From Elusimicrobia bacterium RIFOXYB2_FULL_49_7 (GTDB lineage: Bacteria > Fibrobacterota > OXYB2-FULL-49-7), in contig MGVN01000249.1 in assembly GCA_001800515.1 (NCBI GenBank), positions 8,603 to 28,530 of the forward strand: a stretch of 19,928 nucleotides of DNA. Direction: 5' to 3'. The position numbers were made by a program, and so were the translations under genes. Shown one piece after another: positions 7,272 through 13,119 of this stretch. The stretch's first letter is position 1. The number at the start of each line of letters is the position of its first letter. The notes under the pieces were generated by a model. That model worked only from the letters and a program-made list of their open reading frames with translations. It had not been told where the DNA came from and made no database searches.

Positions 7272-7425
7272 CGTACCCTCCGAAAATATAATGACTTACG
7301 AGTTTCCGATCCGTCAAAGAACCACATTTTTCTTATTCTATTAGTTCCCATTAATTGCCAGGGTGTCCCATTAGCTCCTACGAAAATGGTTCACGGGATG
7401 TTAACCTCGGATTTAGATGTTAACC
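7272..7425. repeat. Arm-like region of copy C
   Basis: This aligns with 2042-2195: CGTACC, GAAAATATAATGACTTAC (7282-7299, identical 18-mer), TTATTCTATTAGTTCCCATT, TCCCATTAG, GTTCACGGG, and two GATGTTAACC repeats (7397-7406 and 7416-7425, period 19 bp). Distances to the tRNA fragment match copy A to within 1 bp. The second repeat ends 12 bp before the -35 box of the toxin-antitoxin promoter. Confidence 0.65.
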
Positions 7426-7436
7426 AAAGATCAGAT

Positions 7437-7465
7437 TTGCTTTTACATTGAAAATGGTGTATATT
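7437..7465 (+). promoter_or_regulatory. Promoter for the toxin-antitoxin pair
   Basis: TTGCTT (7437-7442), a 17-bp spacer and TATATT (7460-7465). The -10 box ends 6 nt before the ATG at 7472, so transcription should start at about that codon and the mRNA would have little or no leader. No Shine-Dalgarno sequence precedes 7472. Confidence 0.5.
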
Positions 7466-7471
7466 TGTTTT

Positions 7472-7861
7472 ATGCAACGTCAATGGAAGGTGCTTCTCTA
7501 TGAAACCGAAGCCCACGAATGCCCTGTTCGCTCTTTTCTTGCCAAGCTTGACAATAGGGAACACGCGAAGACGGCCGCTTGGATTGCACTTCTAAAGGAA
7601 CATGGAATTAATCTGCACCGACCATTTGCGGATTTGCTGGAAGAGGGTATTCATGAGCTGCGGATGAAAATCACAGGAGACCAGATAAGAATCCTGTACT
7701 TTTTTTGTTATCGCGACTACATTATTTTGACACATAGCTTTTTGAAAACAACGGATAAGGTTCCTGGCAAAGAAATCACCAGGGCAAAACATTACCGAGC
7801 AGATTTTCTTAGACGGTATGGCGAAAATTCAATAAGGAGGCTGGGAAATGATATCATTTGA
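7472..7861 (+). CDS. HigB-like toxin (RelE/ParE superfamily, Gp49-like)
   Basis: A 129-residue protein opening MQRQWKVLLYETEAHECPV, with LAKLDNREHAKTAAWIALLKEHG, then HELRMKITGDQIRILYFF and the closing core DYIILTHSFLKTTDKVP. This matches the phage Gp49/HigB branch of RelE-type toxins, which are ribosome-dependent or related mRNA nucleases. Basic residues in the last third (KEITRAKHYRADFLRR) fit RNA binding. The frame could start at TTG 7448 or ATG 7454, but the promoter -10 box overlaps those codons, so 7472 is preferred. It overlaps the antitoxin gene by 14 bp, toxin first, which is the usual higBA order. Confidence 0.85.
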   Translation: MQRQWKVLLYETEAHECPVRSFLAKLDNREHAKTAAWIALLKEHGINLHRPFADLLEEGIHELRMKITGDQIRILYFFCYRDYIILTHSFLKTTDKVPGKEITRAKHYRADFLRRYGENSIRRLGNDII

Positions 7862-8147
7862 TAAACATCTTAAGGAACAACTCAAGGATCCGCAATTCAA
7901 AGTATATTACGAGGAAGAGAGGGAACTTCTTGAACTTGCAGTCAAACTTAATAATGAACGTCAAAAGCAGGGCAAGACGCAAACCGATATCGCAAAAATG
8001 GCTCACTTGACACAACAACAATACTCGCGCATTGAGAATGGCGAAAACTGCAACATTTTAACTTACCTGAAAGCCAGCCGGGCTATGGGATATTCCCTGA
8101 GATTGGAACCAACGAAGCGTGTACGCCGATTGGCTCATGCGCACTAA
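7848..8147 (+). CDS. HigA-like antitoxin (XRE helix-turn-helix)
   Basis: A 99-residue protein with a Cro/C1-type HTH at about residues 40-90: NERQKQGKTQTDIAKMAHLTQQQYSRIENG, then TYLKASRAMGYSLRLEP. In this toxin-antitoxin type the antitoxin neutralises HigB by direct binding and represses the operon. A strong GGAGG lies 8-12 nt before the ATG, within the toxin gene, so the antitoxin has its own good initiation site while the toxin appears leaderless; that difference would favour antitoxin excess. The pair alone fills the cassette between tRNA sites C and D. Confidence 0.87.
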   Translation: MISFDKHLKEQLKDPQFKVYYEEERELLELAVKLNNERQKQGKTQTDIAKMAHLTQQQYSRIENGENCNILTYLKASRAMGYSLRLEPTKRVRRLAHAH

Positions 8148-8195
8148 CGTGACGCGGAAATTTCGTAGCCTTCGGAATAAGCGGAAAAATAAAAA

Positions 8196-8268
8196 TGGAG
8201 CTTAAGGGAGTTGAACCCTTGGCCTCGTCATTGCGAACGACGCGCTCTACCAACTGAGCTAAAGCCCC
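8196..8268 (-). tRNA. tRNA-Ala(CGC), the only intact copy
   Basis: A full 73-nt cloverleaf: acceptor GGGGCTT/AAGCTCC with the G3-U70 wobble that marks alanine tRNAs; D stem GCTC/GAGC; anticodon stem CGTCG/TGACG with loop TTCGCAA, anticodon CGC (reads GCG); 5-nt variable loop; T stem AAGGG/CCCTT with loop TTCAACT; discriminator A. CCA is not encoded. A plausible promoter lies upstream (8293-8321) and a T-rich run follows. It is the intact member of a series of partial copies and the likely integration target. Confidence 0.95.
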
Positions 8269-8292
8269 TATTCAATGCGGAAGACAGGTTTA

Positions 8293-8321
8293 AAAATAAT
8301 TTTTTGGCGGGCTGGTCGCAA
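8293..8321 (-). promoter_or_regulatory. Promoter of tRNA-Ala(CGC)
   Basis: Read leftward: TTGCGA (8321-8316), 17-bp spacer, TATTTT (8298-8293), giving a predicted start about 18 nt before the mature tRNA. The partial copy at 11315-11375 has TATGTT at the equivalent place but no recognisable -35 box. Confidence 0.5.
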
Positions 8322-8344
8322 GAACGGATTTCTGGACATCGTGG

Positions 8345-8715
8345 TTAGATCGTTTCTTTGAAGCAGTCCTTAATGTCTATTAGATCGACAGTACGGTAGC
8401 GGTTAAACACGGAATTCGTAGAAAGACCTGCCACTTTCATGATTACTGGTTGCGGTACGCGCCGACGTGACATGGCTGTCACCGCCTGGTGCCGAAGGTC
8501 ATGCACCCTGAGCCACGGGACGCCTGCCTTTTTGCAGGCGGTTCTGAAACTCCTTCTGAATTCCCCAAGATTTTTATACTCCCCGTACTCCTTCTTGTAG
8601 AAGACCCATTCCGAAGGTGTTTTCATAAGGTTCGTGAAATAATCAACCATGTTCGGTGGGATTGGAAGAACCCTTCCTTTACCGGACTTGGTCTCCCCGT
8701 CGTGGAGGTAGCAAA
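8345..8715 (-). pseudogene. Tyrosine recombinase (integrase), C-terminal remnant
   Basis: The frame reads leftward from the IS boundary: CYLHDGETKSGKGRVLPIPP, then MVDYFTNL, KNLGEFRRSFRTACKKAGVP, WLRVHDLRHQAVTAM and the tyrosine segment SVFNRYRTVD, ending at 8345. This is the catalytic half of a tRNA-targeting integrase: the beta-hairpin KSGKGR with the conserved Lys, the H-D-L-R box and the nucleophile Tyr. The second-box His, normally in a GH motif, is replaced: the sequence reads VAGLSTNS. The N-terminal half, with the first catalytic Arg and the arm-binding domain, is gone, cut off by the IS66-type element at 8716. It lies 76 bp from the 5' end of the intact tRNA and is the only integrase trace in the window. 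It cannot be active as it stands. Confidence 0.85.
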
Positions 8716-9135
8716 GTAAGCGTCCGGTGAACTCGCAATTATAGCACTGCCAACGCTATTTGTCAAGTCTTTTCTCTTTGAAGATAAAGAAAATCTCCGC
8801 AGTCTGCGCACACTGCTCGTGTCGATGCCTTCAATCATGCACAGTAGTTCCTCAAACGGCAACAGCAGTCCGTTTCCGGCGCCTTCCGAAGATGATGGAA
8901 CGCGGAAGCGTCCCGCCTCAAGCCGCTTGGCCAGCACCCAAAACCCATGTCGGTCAAACACCAGTATTTTCATGAGGTCGCTTTTGCGGTTCACAAATAC
9001 AAAGTAGTCGCCGCTCACGGGATCCTGCCCCAGATGATTGCGAACCTCCCCGCAAAGCCCGTCAAAGCTCTTCCGCATATCTACTGCCCGTGTGCAGAGC
9101 CATATTCCCCCGCGCGGGGCTAACGCCGGTATCAT
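8623..9135 (-). CDS. tnpB: IS66 accessory protein TnpB, C-terminus fused to flanking sequence
   Basis: The first ~120 residues are IS66 Orf2/TnpB: IWLCTRAVDMRKSFDGLCGE, NRKSDLMKILVFDRHGFWVLAKRLEAGRF, LLCMIEGIDTSSVRRLRRF. TnpB is required with TnpA and TnpC for transposition of this family. After that, the frame reads through the IS terminus at 8716 into antisense-free flanking sequence (the integrase remnant in another frame) and stops at 8623, adding about 30 unrelated residues. The ATG overlaps the tnpA stop by 4 bp, so translation is coupled. Without tnpC it is not expected to support movement of this copy. Confidence 0.85.
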   Translation of the reverse strand: MIPALAPRGGIWLCTRAVDMRKSFDGLCGEVRNHLGQDPVSGDYFVFVNRKSDLMKILVFDRHGFWVLAKRLEAGRFRVPSSSEGAGNGLLLPFEELLCMIEGIDTSSVRRLRRFSLSSKRKDLTNSVGSAIIASSPDAYFATSTTGRPSPVKEGFFQSHRTWLIISRTL

Positions 9136-9553
9136 GTGCAGGCGCTTCCACGCAATACTGTCACCAAATCAGCGGGTGAATAGTCCATGGGCATGCGCAA
9201 GGTGCGACCATCGGGAAATGTTAATTCAAGCCGACCGCTTCCAATAAAAGGGATGAGAGCAGGTGTTTGTGGTTGAACGCGGACAAACCGGTTCGGCTCC
9301 GGCCCGGAAAAGACAGTTAGGCTATTCTTAAGACGGTGTCTCCACCAATGGAAAACGGCAGGCGACAAATGTCGCGCCCGACAGAAATCGGTTATCCGTC
9401 CACCGTTCCTGCGATGCTCTTGAATGAGGGCCAGCATCCGCCGGCCTTTGGATGTTTGTGATGGGTCTGCGTGCATGGGGCCTCCTGTTTGGGTGCGTCA
9501 TAAATATAACGCAGGAGGCTGAAAAAGTCATTATGGGTTCACCGGATGCTTAC
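8716..9553 (-). mobile_element. IS66-family deletion derivative (tnpA, tnpB, no tnpC), with both ends
   Basis: The ends are inverted repeats: GTAAGCGTCCGGTGAAC at 8716-8732 and its complement, with one mismatch, at 9537-9553. GTAAGC is a typical IS66 terminus. The 838-bp interior carries the two accessory genes, but the large DDE transposase gene tnpC, which makes up most of a normal ~2-2.6-kb IS66 element, is missing. Flanking 8-mers (GTAGCAAA left, ATAAGTTA right) do not match, so there is no target duplication. Integrase sequence on the left does not continue on the right, so the element marks a deletion junction. Confidence 0.8.
9132..9476 (-). CDS. tnpA: IS66 accessory protein TnpA
   Basis: A 114-residue IS66 Orf1/TnpA protein with the N-terminal helix-turn-helix pattern MLALIQEHRRNGGRITDFC and LSPAVFHWWRHRLK, and the C-terminal LELTFPDGRTLRMP strand pair. 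It probably binds the element's ends. It is the first gene of the element on the minus strand, 61 bp inside the right terminus, and overlaps tnpB by 4 bp. Confidence 0.83.
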   Translation of the reverse strand: MHADPSQTSKGRRMLALIQEHRRNGGRITDFCRARHLSPAVFHWWRHRLKNSLTVFSGPEPNRFVRVQPQTPALIPFIGSGRLELTFPDGRTLRMPMDYSPADLVTVLRGSACT

Positions 9554-9781
9554 ATAAGTTAGATATCTGGATAGGCGCGGTACATTGATTAAATCACCGA
9601 ATTGGATAATCCATGTCAGCATTCCCCAATAAAGTGTTGGGTCGTTTCGTCATTGAATGGAGGTCTGAATAATAAGTTTCTCTAAATCGACAAAGTCTTT
9701 TGATGGTCTTGAATTTATACGGTAGCCAACTCGTCCCCATTGTTTGGAAAGTGGTACTACTGGCTTTATCATCCTGTTCAT
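9554..9781 (-). pseudogene. Truncated unknown gene, in-frame stop, cut by the IS
   Basis: From ATG 9781 the frame reads MNRMIKPVVPLSKQWGRVGY and ends after 43 codons at TGA 9652-9650. The same frame continues without further stops as RNDPTLYWGMLTWIIQ, GDLINVPRLSRYL up to the IS boundary at 9553. The Trp-rich continuation looks like genuine protein, so the TGA is probably a nonsense mutation and the 3' end was removed with the IS. It starts 30 bp after the AlbA-domain gene on the same strand and may once have been its operon partner. I do not recognise the family. Confidence 0.45.
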
Positions 9782-9811
9782 TTTCTTAGAAAAATAAGTT
9801 CATCTATTGAA

Positions 9812-11158
9812 TTAATCAATACTCCGCAACACTTCCCACTGACCTCCCTTGTCGGGACCAATACGACGGATTAATTTATCTTTTCTAAGTTTTCTAAAGT
9901 TCCAATCAATTGTATGATGAGAAATGCCGAGTTTTTCTGCAATTTCGTTTACACTTATGCTTGGATTTTTCTGCAATACGGACAAGATTTTCTCCGTAGT
10001 TTTCTCCGTAGTTTTCTCCGTAGCCTCTCTGCCTTTTTTCAGGGGTTTCGCAGAACTTTTCTCAGTAGTTTTTTCCAGTTCCAAAGCTGCCATAGAGATT
10101 GGTAAACTCATCCTGATAAAGTTTGAAGAAAATTCAAAGGACTCTTTAGGATATGCCTTAAGGATTCGCGGCATGCCTGAACCGAGATATTCCACCATTT
10201 TCAAATCCTTGAAGACTCGCATAATAATTTTATTACGTGGATTGGAATAACCAGCAAAGAAATCAGCCTGTTCTTTACCTTCTGATATATGTCCAGCAGA
10301 GGTGATTTCCAAGCGGTCGTCGAATATTTCAAACTTTGGAACAAGCTCATTAGTGTAGTCATTATGAATAATTGCATTTATCACTGCCTCGCGCAATGCA
10401 ACCCGATTCCAGTAGCTATGAGAGATTCGTTCTTTGTGTGTTATTTTGTTTGCAGTCTTATTCTCAACATCCAACCTATCAAGAACCTGCTTGCATGTTT
10501 TGATGAGAGAACAGTAACCGTATTCATTGCTGTCTATCAGTTCTATTCTATCCAAACCGGAATATTTAGCAACCTGAACAGAATTTCCATTCCGGTCTGC
10601 AAGAAGGTATGCTGCATAATTATAAACGCCGTCTTCGGTGAGCAATTCAAGATTGTTTGCAAACTTGTCATTGATTTCGAGACCATTTTCGTTGTAATAG
10701 ATTTTCAATTGTTCGAAAGTCAGATCTTGCCGTGGTGCTCGAATGCGACCGATTGAATTTCTGGTTCTTCTGGCAAACAAATCTTCAATCATTCTTGTTG
10801 GCATTGGTTCGGAAGAACTACCTATTCTTGTGAAACATCCTTTCTCGGACATGCCATATTTTTTGAGGTAGTAAGGTTTCTCTGAACCGCTTGCAAGGGT
10901 GACCTTGATAATATCTTTTGCTCCACGTTTTTCATGGATTACATCGAATAGTCCTAAACATGATGGCAGGATATTGTTTTTAAGTCTGTCTTTTATTGCC
11001 AGTTGTAAGCCGTCAACACCAGATACACCAACAACTTTATTGTCGTCTTCGATGCCGATGTAGATAACGCCACCCTCATGATAATTCAAAAAGGCTACGG
11101 CGCTTCTCTCAAACGAATCCGAGAGTTCTCGTTTATATTCAATGCGGTTAGATTCCAA
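9812..11158 (-). CDS. Schlafen AlbA_2-domain / HATPase_c_4 regulator with C-terminal winged helix
   Basis: A 448-residue protein of the widespread 'ATP-dependent helicase RecG-like' regulator type. Residues 6-118 form the AlbA_2 domain: ESNRIEYKRELSD, AFLNYHEGGVIYIGIEDDN, RIGSSSEPM. Residues ~250-350 form the GHKL-like domain: REAVINAIIHNDY, FDDRLEITSAGHI, RNKIIMRVFKDLKMVEYLGSGMPRI. A TEK-repeat linker (363-390) joins it to a winged helix at ~388-440 (SVNEIAEKLGISHHTIDWNFRKLRKDKLI). The start is TTG at 11158, supported by TTTGGAGG 7 nt upstream; no better ATG is present. The biochemical role is not established for most relatives; many occur in defence or mobile-element regions, as here. It overlaps no other gene and is followed by a truncated partner. 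Confidence 0.85.
   Translation of the reverse strand: MESNRIEYKRELSDSFERSAVAFLNYHEGGVIYIGIEDDNKVVGVSGVDGLQLAIKDRLKNNILPSCLGLFDVIHEKRGAKDIIKVTLASGSEKPYYLKKYGMSEKGCFTRIGSSSEPMPTRMIEDLFARRTRNSIGRIRAPRQDLTFEQLKIYYNENGLEINDKFANNLELLTEDGVYNYAAYLLADRNGNSVQVAKYSGLDRIELIDSNEYGYCSLIKTCKQVLDRLDVENKTANKITHKERISHSYWNRVALREAVINAIIHNDYTNELVPKFEIFDDRLEITSAGHISEGKEQADFFAGYSNPRNKIIMRVFKDLKMVEYLGSGMPRILKAYPKESFEFSSNFIRMSLPISMAALELEKTTEKSSAKPLKKGREATEKTTEKTTEKILSVLQKNPSISVNEIAEKLGISHHTIDWNFRKLRKDKLIRRIGPDKGGQWEVLRSID
9988..10023. repeat. Three 12-bp tandem repeats inside the AlbA-domain gene
   Basis: TTTTCTCCGTAG occurs three times head to tail with no mismatch, encoding T-T-E-K units in the linker before the winged helix. 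The unit is a multiple of 3, so gain or loss would change linker length without breaking the frame. A fourth, degenerate TTEK lies at residues 364-367. Confidence 0.8.
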
Positions 11159-11314
11159 GTGATTGCCTCCAAATGTACCTATGAAAATACATTTTTCAAT
11201 GAATAAGAATAAAAGTATCCCTTGAATCAGAGACCTCTTATGAAATCATGTTAACGTGATGTTAATGGAAGAAAAAATGACTTTGATTTTAAACGAGTTA
11301 GATTGCCGATCACA

Positions 11315-11375
11315 TCATTGCGAACGACGTGCTCTACCAACTGAGCTAAAGCCCCGATTCAATGCGGAAGACAGG
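11315..11375 (-). repeat. Detached 5' half of tRNA-Ala(CGC) with upstream flank, copy E
   Basis: These 61 bp match 8228-8288 with two differences. They cover tRNA positions 1-41 (GGGGCTTTAGCTC...TTCGCAATGA) and 20 bp upstream of the gene. After position 41 the sequence no longer encodes the variable loop, T arm or acceptor 3' strand, so this is not a tRNA. It is complementary in content to the 3' halves at A-C and marks the chromosome-side edge of the array. ATGTTAACGTGATGTTAATGG at 11249-11269 resembles the GATGTTAACC repeats of the arms. The remainder of 11159-11400 has no gene. Confidence 0.85.
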
Positions 11376-11400
11376 GTGAAACATAGGGTTTTAGATGTTC

Positions 11401-11973
11401 TTATAACCGGAGCAGTGTTTTCAATGACTTCCGAGTCTGCAATTCCATTTCCCGTTGTCGCAGGGGTTCCGGAAGCGCTTCTGCTTCGCCCAGATAGCCC
11501 AAGGCGATCATGGTAACCGGTTCCAATGTTTCCGGCAAGGCGAAGGTTTCTTTTGCTTTGTCCGCAGAAAAACCGGCCATATTATGGACATAGAGATTCA
11601 TGGCGGATGCCTGGAGGGTCAGATGGCCGACAGCGAGGCCTAAATCATGTTTTGCCCATGGATTTGGTTTGTTGTTTCGTTCAAATAGGGTCTGAACCAA
11701 TGTTAGCACCAGCACCGGTGCATGCTCTGCCCATACTCGGTTTGCGTCATTCAGGCAGGCGGCTAATTTCTGGAATATCTCGGTTTCTTCGCGGCGTGTG
11801 ACAATAAAACGCCAGGGTTGTTCATTCATGGCTGAGGCCGCCCAACGGGCTGCTTCAAAAAGAGTCAACACATTCTGCTCTGAAACAGGTTGAGAGGAAA
11901 AGGCGCGCGGGCTCCATCGTTTTCGCAACAGTTCGTGAATAGGATGGTCAAAGACAGGGCGGGGTTTCATCAT
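11401..11973 (-). CDS. Nitroreductase-family flavoprotein
   Basis: A 190-residue FMN-dependent NAD(P)H oxidoreductase of the nitroreductase superfamily. The N-terminal FMN-binding segment RKRWSPRAFSSQPVS is followed by AARWAASAMNEQPWRFIV, which matches the family's AP/AASxxNxQPWRF motif. The C-terminal part has KHDLGLAVGHLTLQASAMNLYVHNMAGF and EPVTMIALGYLGE. Natural substrates are usually unknown for this family (quinones, nitro compounds, flavin). Two adjacent ATGs (11973, 11970) are possible starts, with no Shine-Dalgarno but a promoter whose -10 box is 9 nt upstream. It is divergent from the dipeptide epimerase gene. Confidence 0.9.
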   Translation of the reverse strand: MMKPRPVFDHPIHELLRKRWSPRAFSSQPVSEQNVLTLFEAARWAASAMNEQPWRFIVTRREETEIFQKLAACLNDANRVWAEHAPVLVLTLVQTLFERNNKPNPWAKHDLGLAVGHLTLQASAMNLYVHNMAGFSADKAKETFALPETLEPVTMIALGYLGEAEALPEPLRQREMELQTRKSLKTLLRL

Positions 11974-11982
11974 TCTGATGAT

Positions 11983-12011
11983 AAACTAATTTATAACGAA
12001 TTTGATGTCAA
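11983..12011 (-). promoter_or_regulatory. Promoter of the nitroreductase gene
   Basis: Read leftward: TTGACA (12011-12006), 17-bp spacer, TAGTTT (11988-11983), 9 nt before the first ATG. Predicted transcripts start within 2-3 nt of the ATG. Confidence 0.5.
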
Positions 12012-12058
12012 CGCAGCTTGTCATCTGAAAACGGTTCCCTCTGAAAGATGCAATTGAG

Positions 12059-12088
12059 TTGCTTCAATTTTTAAAGGTAATTTATTTT
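12059..12088 (+). promoter_or_regulatory. Promoter of the dipeptide epimerase gene
   Basis: TTGCTT (12059-12064), 18-bp spacer and TATTTT (12083-12088), 8 nt before the ATG at 12097. No Shine-Dalgarno sequence lies at a usable distance (AAAGG is 20 nt away). Confidence 0.4.
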
Positions 12089-12096
12089 ACTTAAGC

Positions 12097-13119
12097 ATGA
12101 AACTCCATTCCGAAAAAGTCAGTTATCCCTTAAAGCATCCCTTCAAGATTGCCCGGGCTGATGCCTACCAGGTAGCCGAGGTGGTGCGGATTACGCTGAC
12201 GCATGACAACATCACGGGCATGGGTGAAATCAAACCATCAACTTATTATGGTAATGAAAGCGTGGAAACGGTCATGCAAACCCTGCAACAGGCTGGTCCG
12301 CTGCTTGGAAACGATCCTTTTCAATTGGAAGAGATTTTGACCCGACTGGAAGCGACCTTTCCCCATGCGCCCGCTGCCCGCGCGGGGATTGATATTGCGC
12401 TGCATGATTGGGTCGGCAAACAGACCGGGTTGCCGTTGTACCGTTATTTTGGCTTGAATCCCGAAAAAACACCCAAAACCAGTGTTACCCTGGGTATTGA
12501 TACCATTCCGGTCATGCTGCAAAAGCTTCACGAATTTCGGGAATACCCCATTCTCAAGGTCAAGGTGGGCGTGCCGGGTGATATGGAAATTATCCGGGCC
12601 ATTCGCGACCATTCGGATGCGGTGATTCGGGTCGATGCCAATACCGGTTGGAGTGTGGAAGAAGCCATAGAACGGCTTAAAGAGCTGGAACAATTCAATA
12701 TCGAGCTCGTTGAACAACCCATCAAACCCGGCCATTATGAAGGACTTCGCAAGATTAGGGAAAGCACTTCCATTCCCATCATGGCCGATGAAGATGTCAA
12801 GACTTCCAAAGAGCTTTTTTTGCTTGCCGGGTGCGTGGATTCCATTAATATCAAGCTCATGAAGTGCGGGGGTTTACGTGAGGCAGGGCGTATGATTCAT
12901 ACGGCGCACAGCCTGGGACTTAAAGTTATGCTCGGTTGTATGATGGAAAGCTCTCTTTCTCTGACCGCGGCAGCGCACTTGTCGCCTTTGGTGGAATATG
13001 CGGACCTGGATACCCATCTGGCCTTGAAACAGGACCCCTTTGAGGGGTTGAAGATTATTGACGGAAAGATATATTTGCCCGACAGGCCGGGGATTGGTAT
13101 TGTATGGCGTTCTCATTAG
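12097..13119 (+). CDS. Dipeptide epimerase, enolase superfamily (L-Ala-D/L-Glu epimerase type)
   Basis: A 340-residue enolase-superfamily enzyme. The barrel carries the K-x-K pair LKVKVG (Lys154, Lys156), metal ligands in VDANTGW (Asp180), VEQP (Glu206) and MADEDV (Asp231), and the sixth-strand lysine in NIKLMKCGG (Lys253). The closing D-x-D, DLDTHLAL (303-305), binds the dipeptide amino group in characterised L-Ala-D/L-Glu epimerases, so that subgroup is likelier than muconate cycloisomerase or o-succinylbenzoate synthase. Such enzymes serve murein-peptide recycling, converting L-Ala-D-Glu to L-Ala-L-Glu, although some relatives act on other dipeptides. The last 16 bp overlap the next gene. 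Confidence 0.88.
   Translation: MKLHSEKVSYPLKHPFKIARADAYQVAEVVRITLTHDNITGMGEIKPSTYYGNESVETVMQTLQQAGPLLGNDPFQLEEILTRLEATFPHAPAARAGIDIALHDWVGKQTGLPLYRYFGLNPEKTPKTSVTLGIDTIPVMLQKLHEFREYPILKVKVGVPGDMEIIRAIRDHSDAVIRVDANTGWSVEEAIERLKELEQFNIELVEQPIKPGHYEGLRKIRESTSIPIMADEDVKTSKELFLLAGCVDSINIKLMKCGGLREAGRMIHTAHSLGLKVMLGCMMESSLSLTAAAHLSPLVEYADLDTHLALKQDPFEGLKIIDGKIYLPDRPGIGIVWRSH

Larger units (their letters stand above)
299..11375. mobile_element. Array of tRNA-Ala-anchored cassettes (genomic island)
   Basis: One intact tRNA-Ala(CGC), three detached 3' halves, one detached 5' half and four related arm-like regions divide this region into segments of about 1.0-3.6 kb. Each short segment holds one transcription unit or gene set: lipocalin (with a dead exporter), methyltransferase-DsrE-ArsR, a sensor kinase, and a toxin-antitoxin pair. 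The longest segment holds the integrase remnant. All tRNA pieces point the same way. The sequence is visibly richer in A and T than the housekeeping half. Outer limits are uncertain, since the AbiEi-like gene at the left edge may also belong to the array. The array reading is inferred from the repeats. Confidence 0.7.

Noticed and set aside
299..7425. CRISPR-like array suggested by recurring repeats.
   Set aside because: The repeats are few, kilobases apart, and consist of tRNA fragments and arm motifs; there are no short regular spacers.
7448..7471. Longer HigB start at TTG 7448 or ATG 7454.
   Set aside because: Those codons lie within the promoter spacer upstream of the -10 box, and family similarity begins at MQRQWKV (7472).
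8269..8344. Rho-independent terminator or att core between the intact tRNA and the integrase remnant.
   Set aside because: Only the tRNA promoter and an AT-rich stretch are visible; no stem-loop and no duplicated core sequence.
8708..9561. 8-bp target duplication expected for an IS66 insertion.
   Set aside because: The flanking 8-mers, GTAGCAAA and ATAAGTTA, do not match, so I do not claim a simple insertion.
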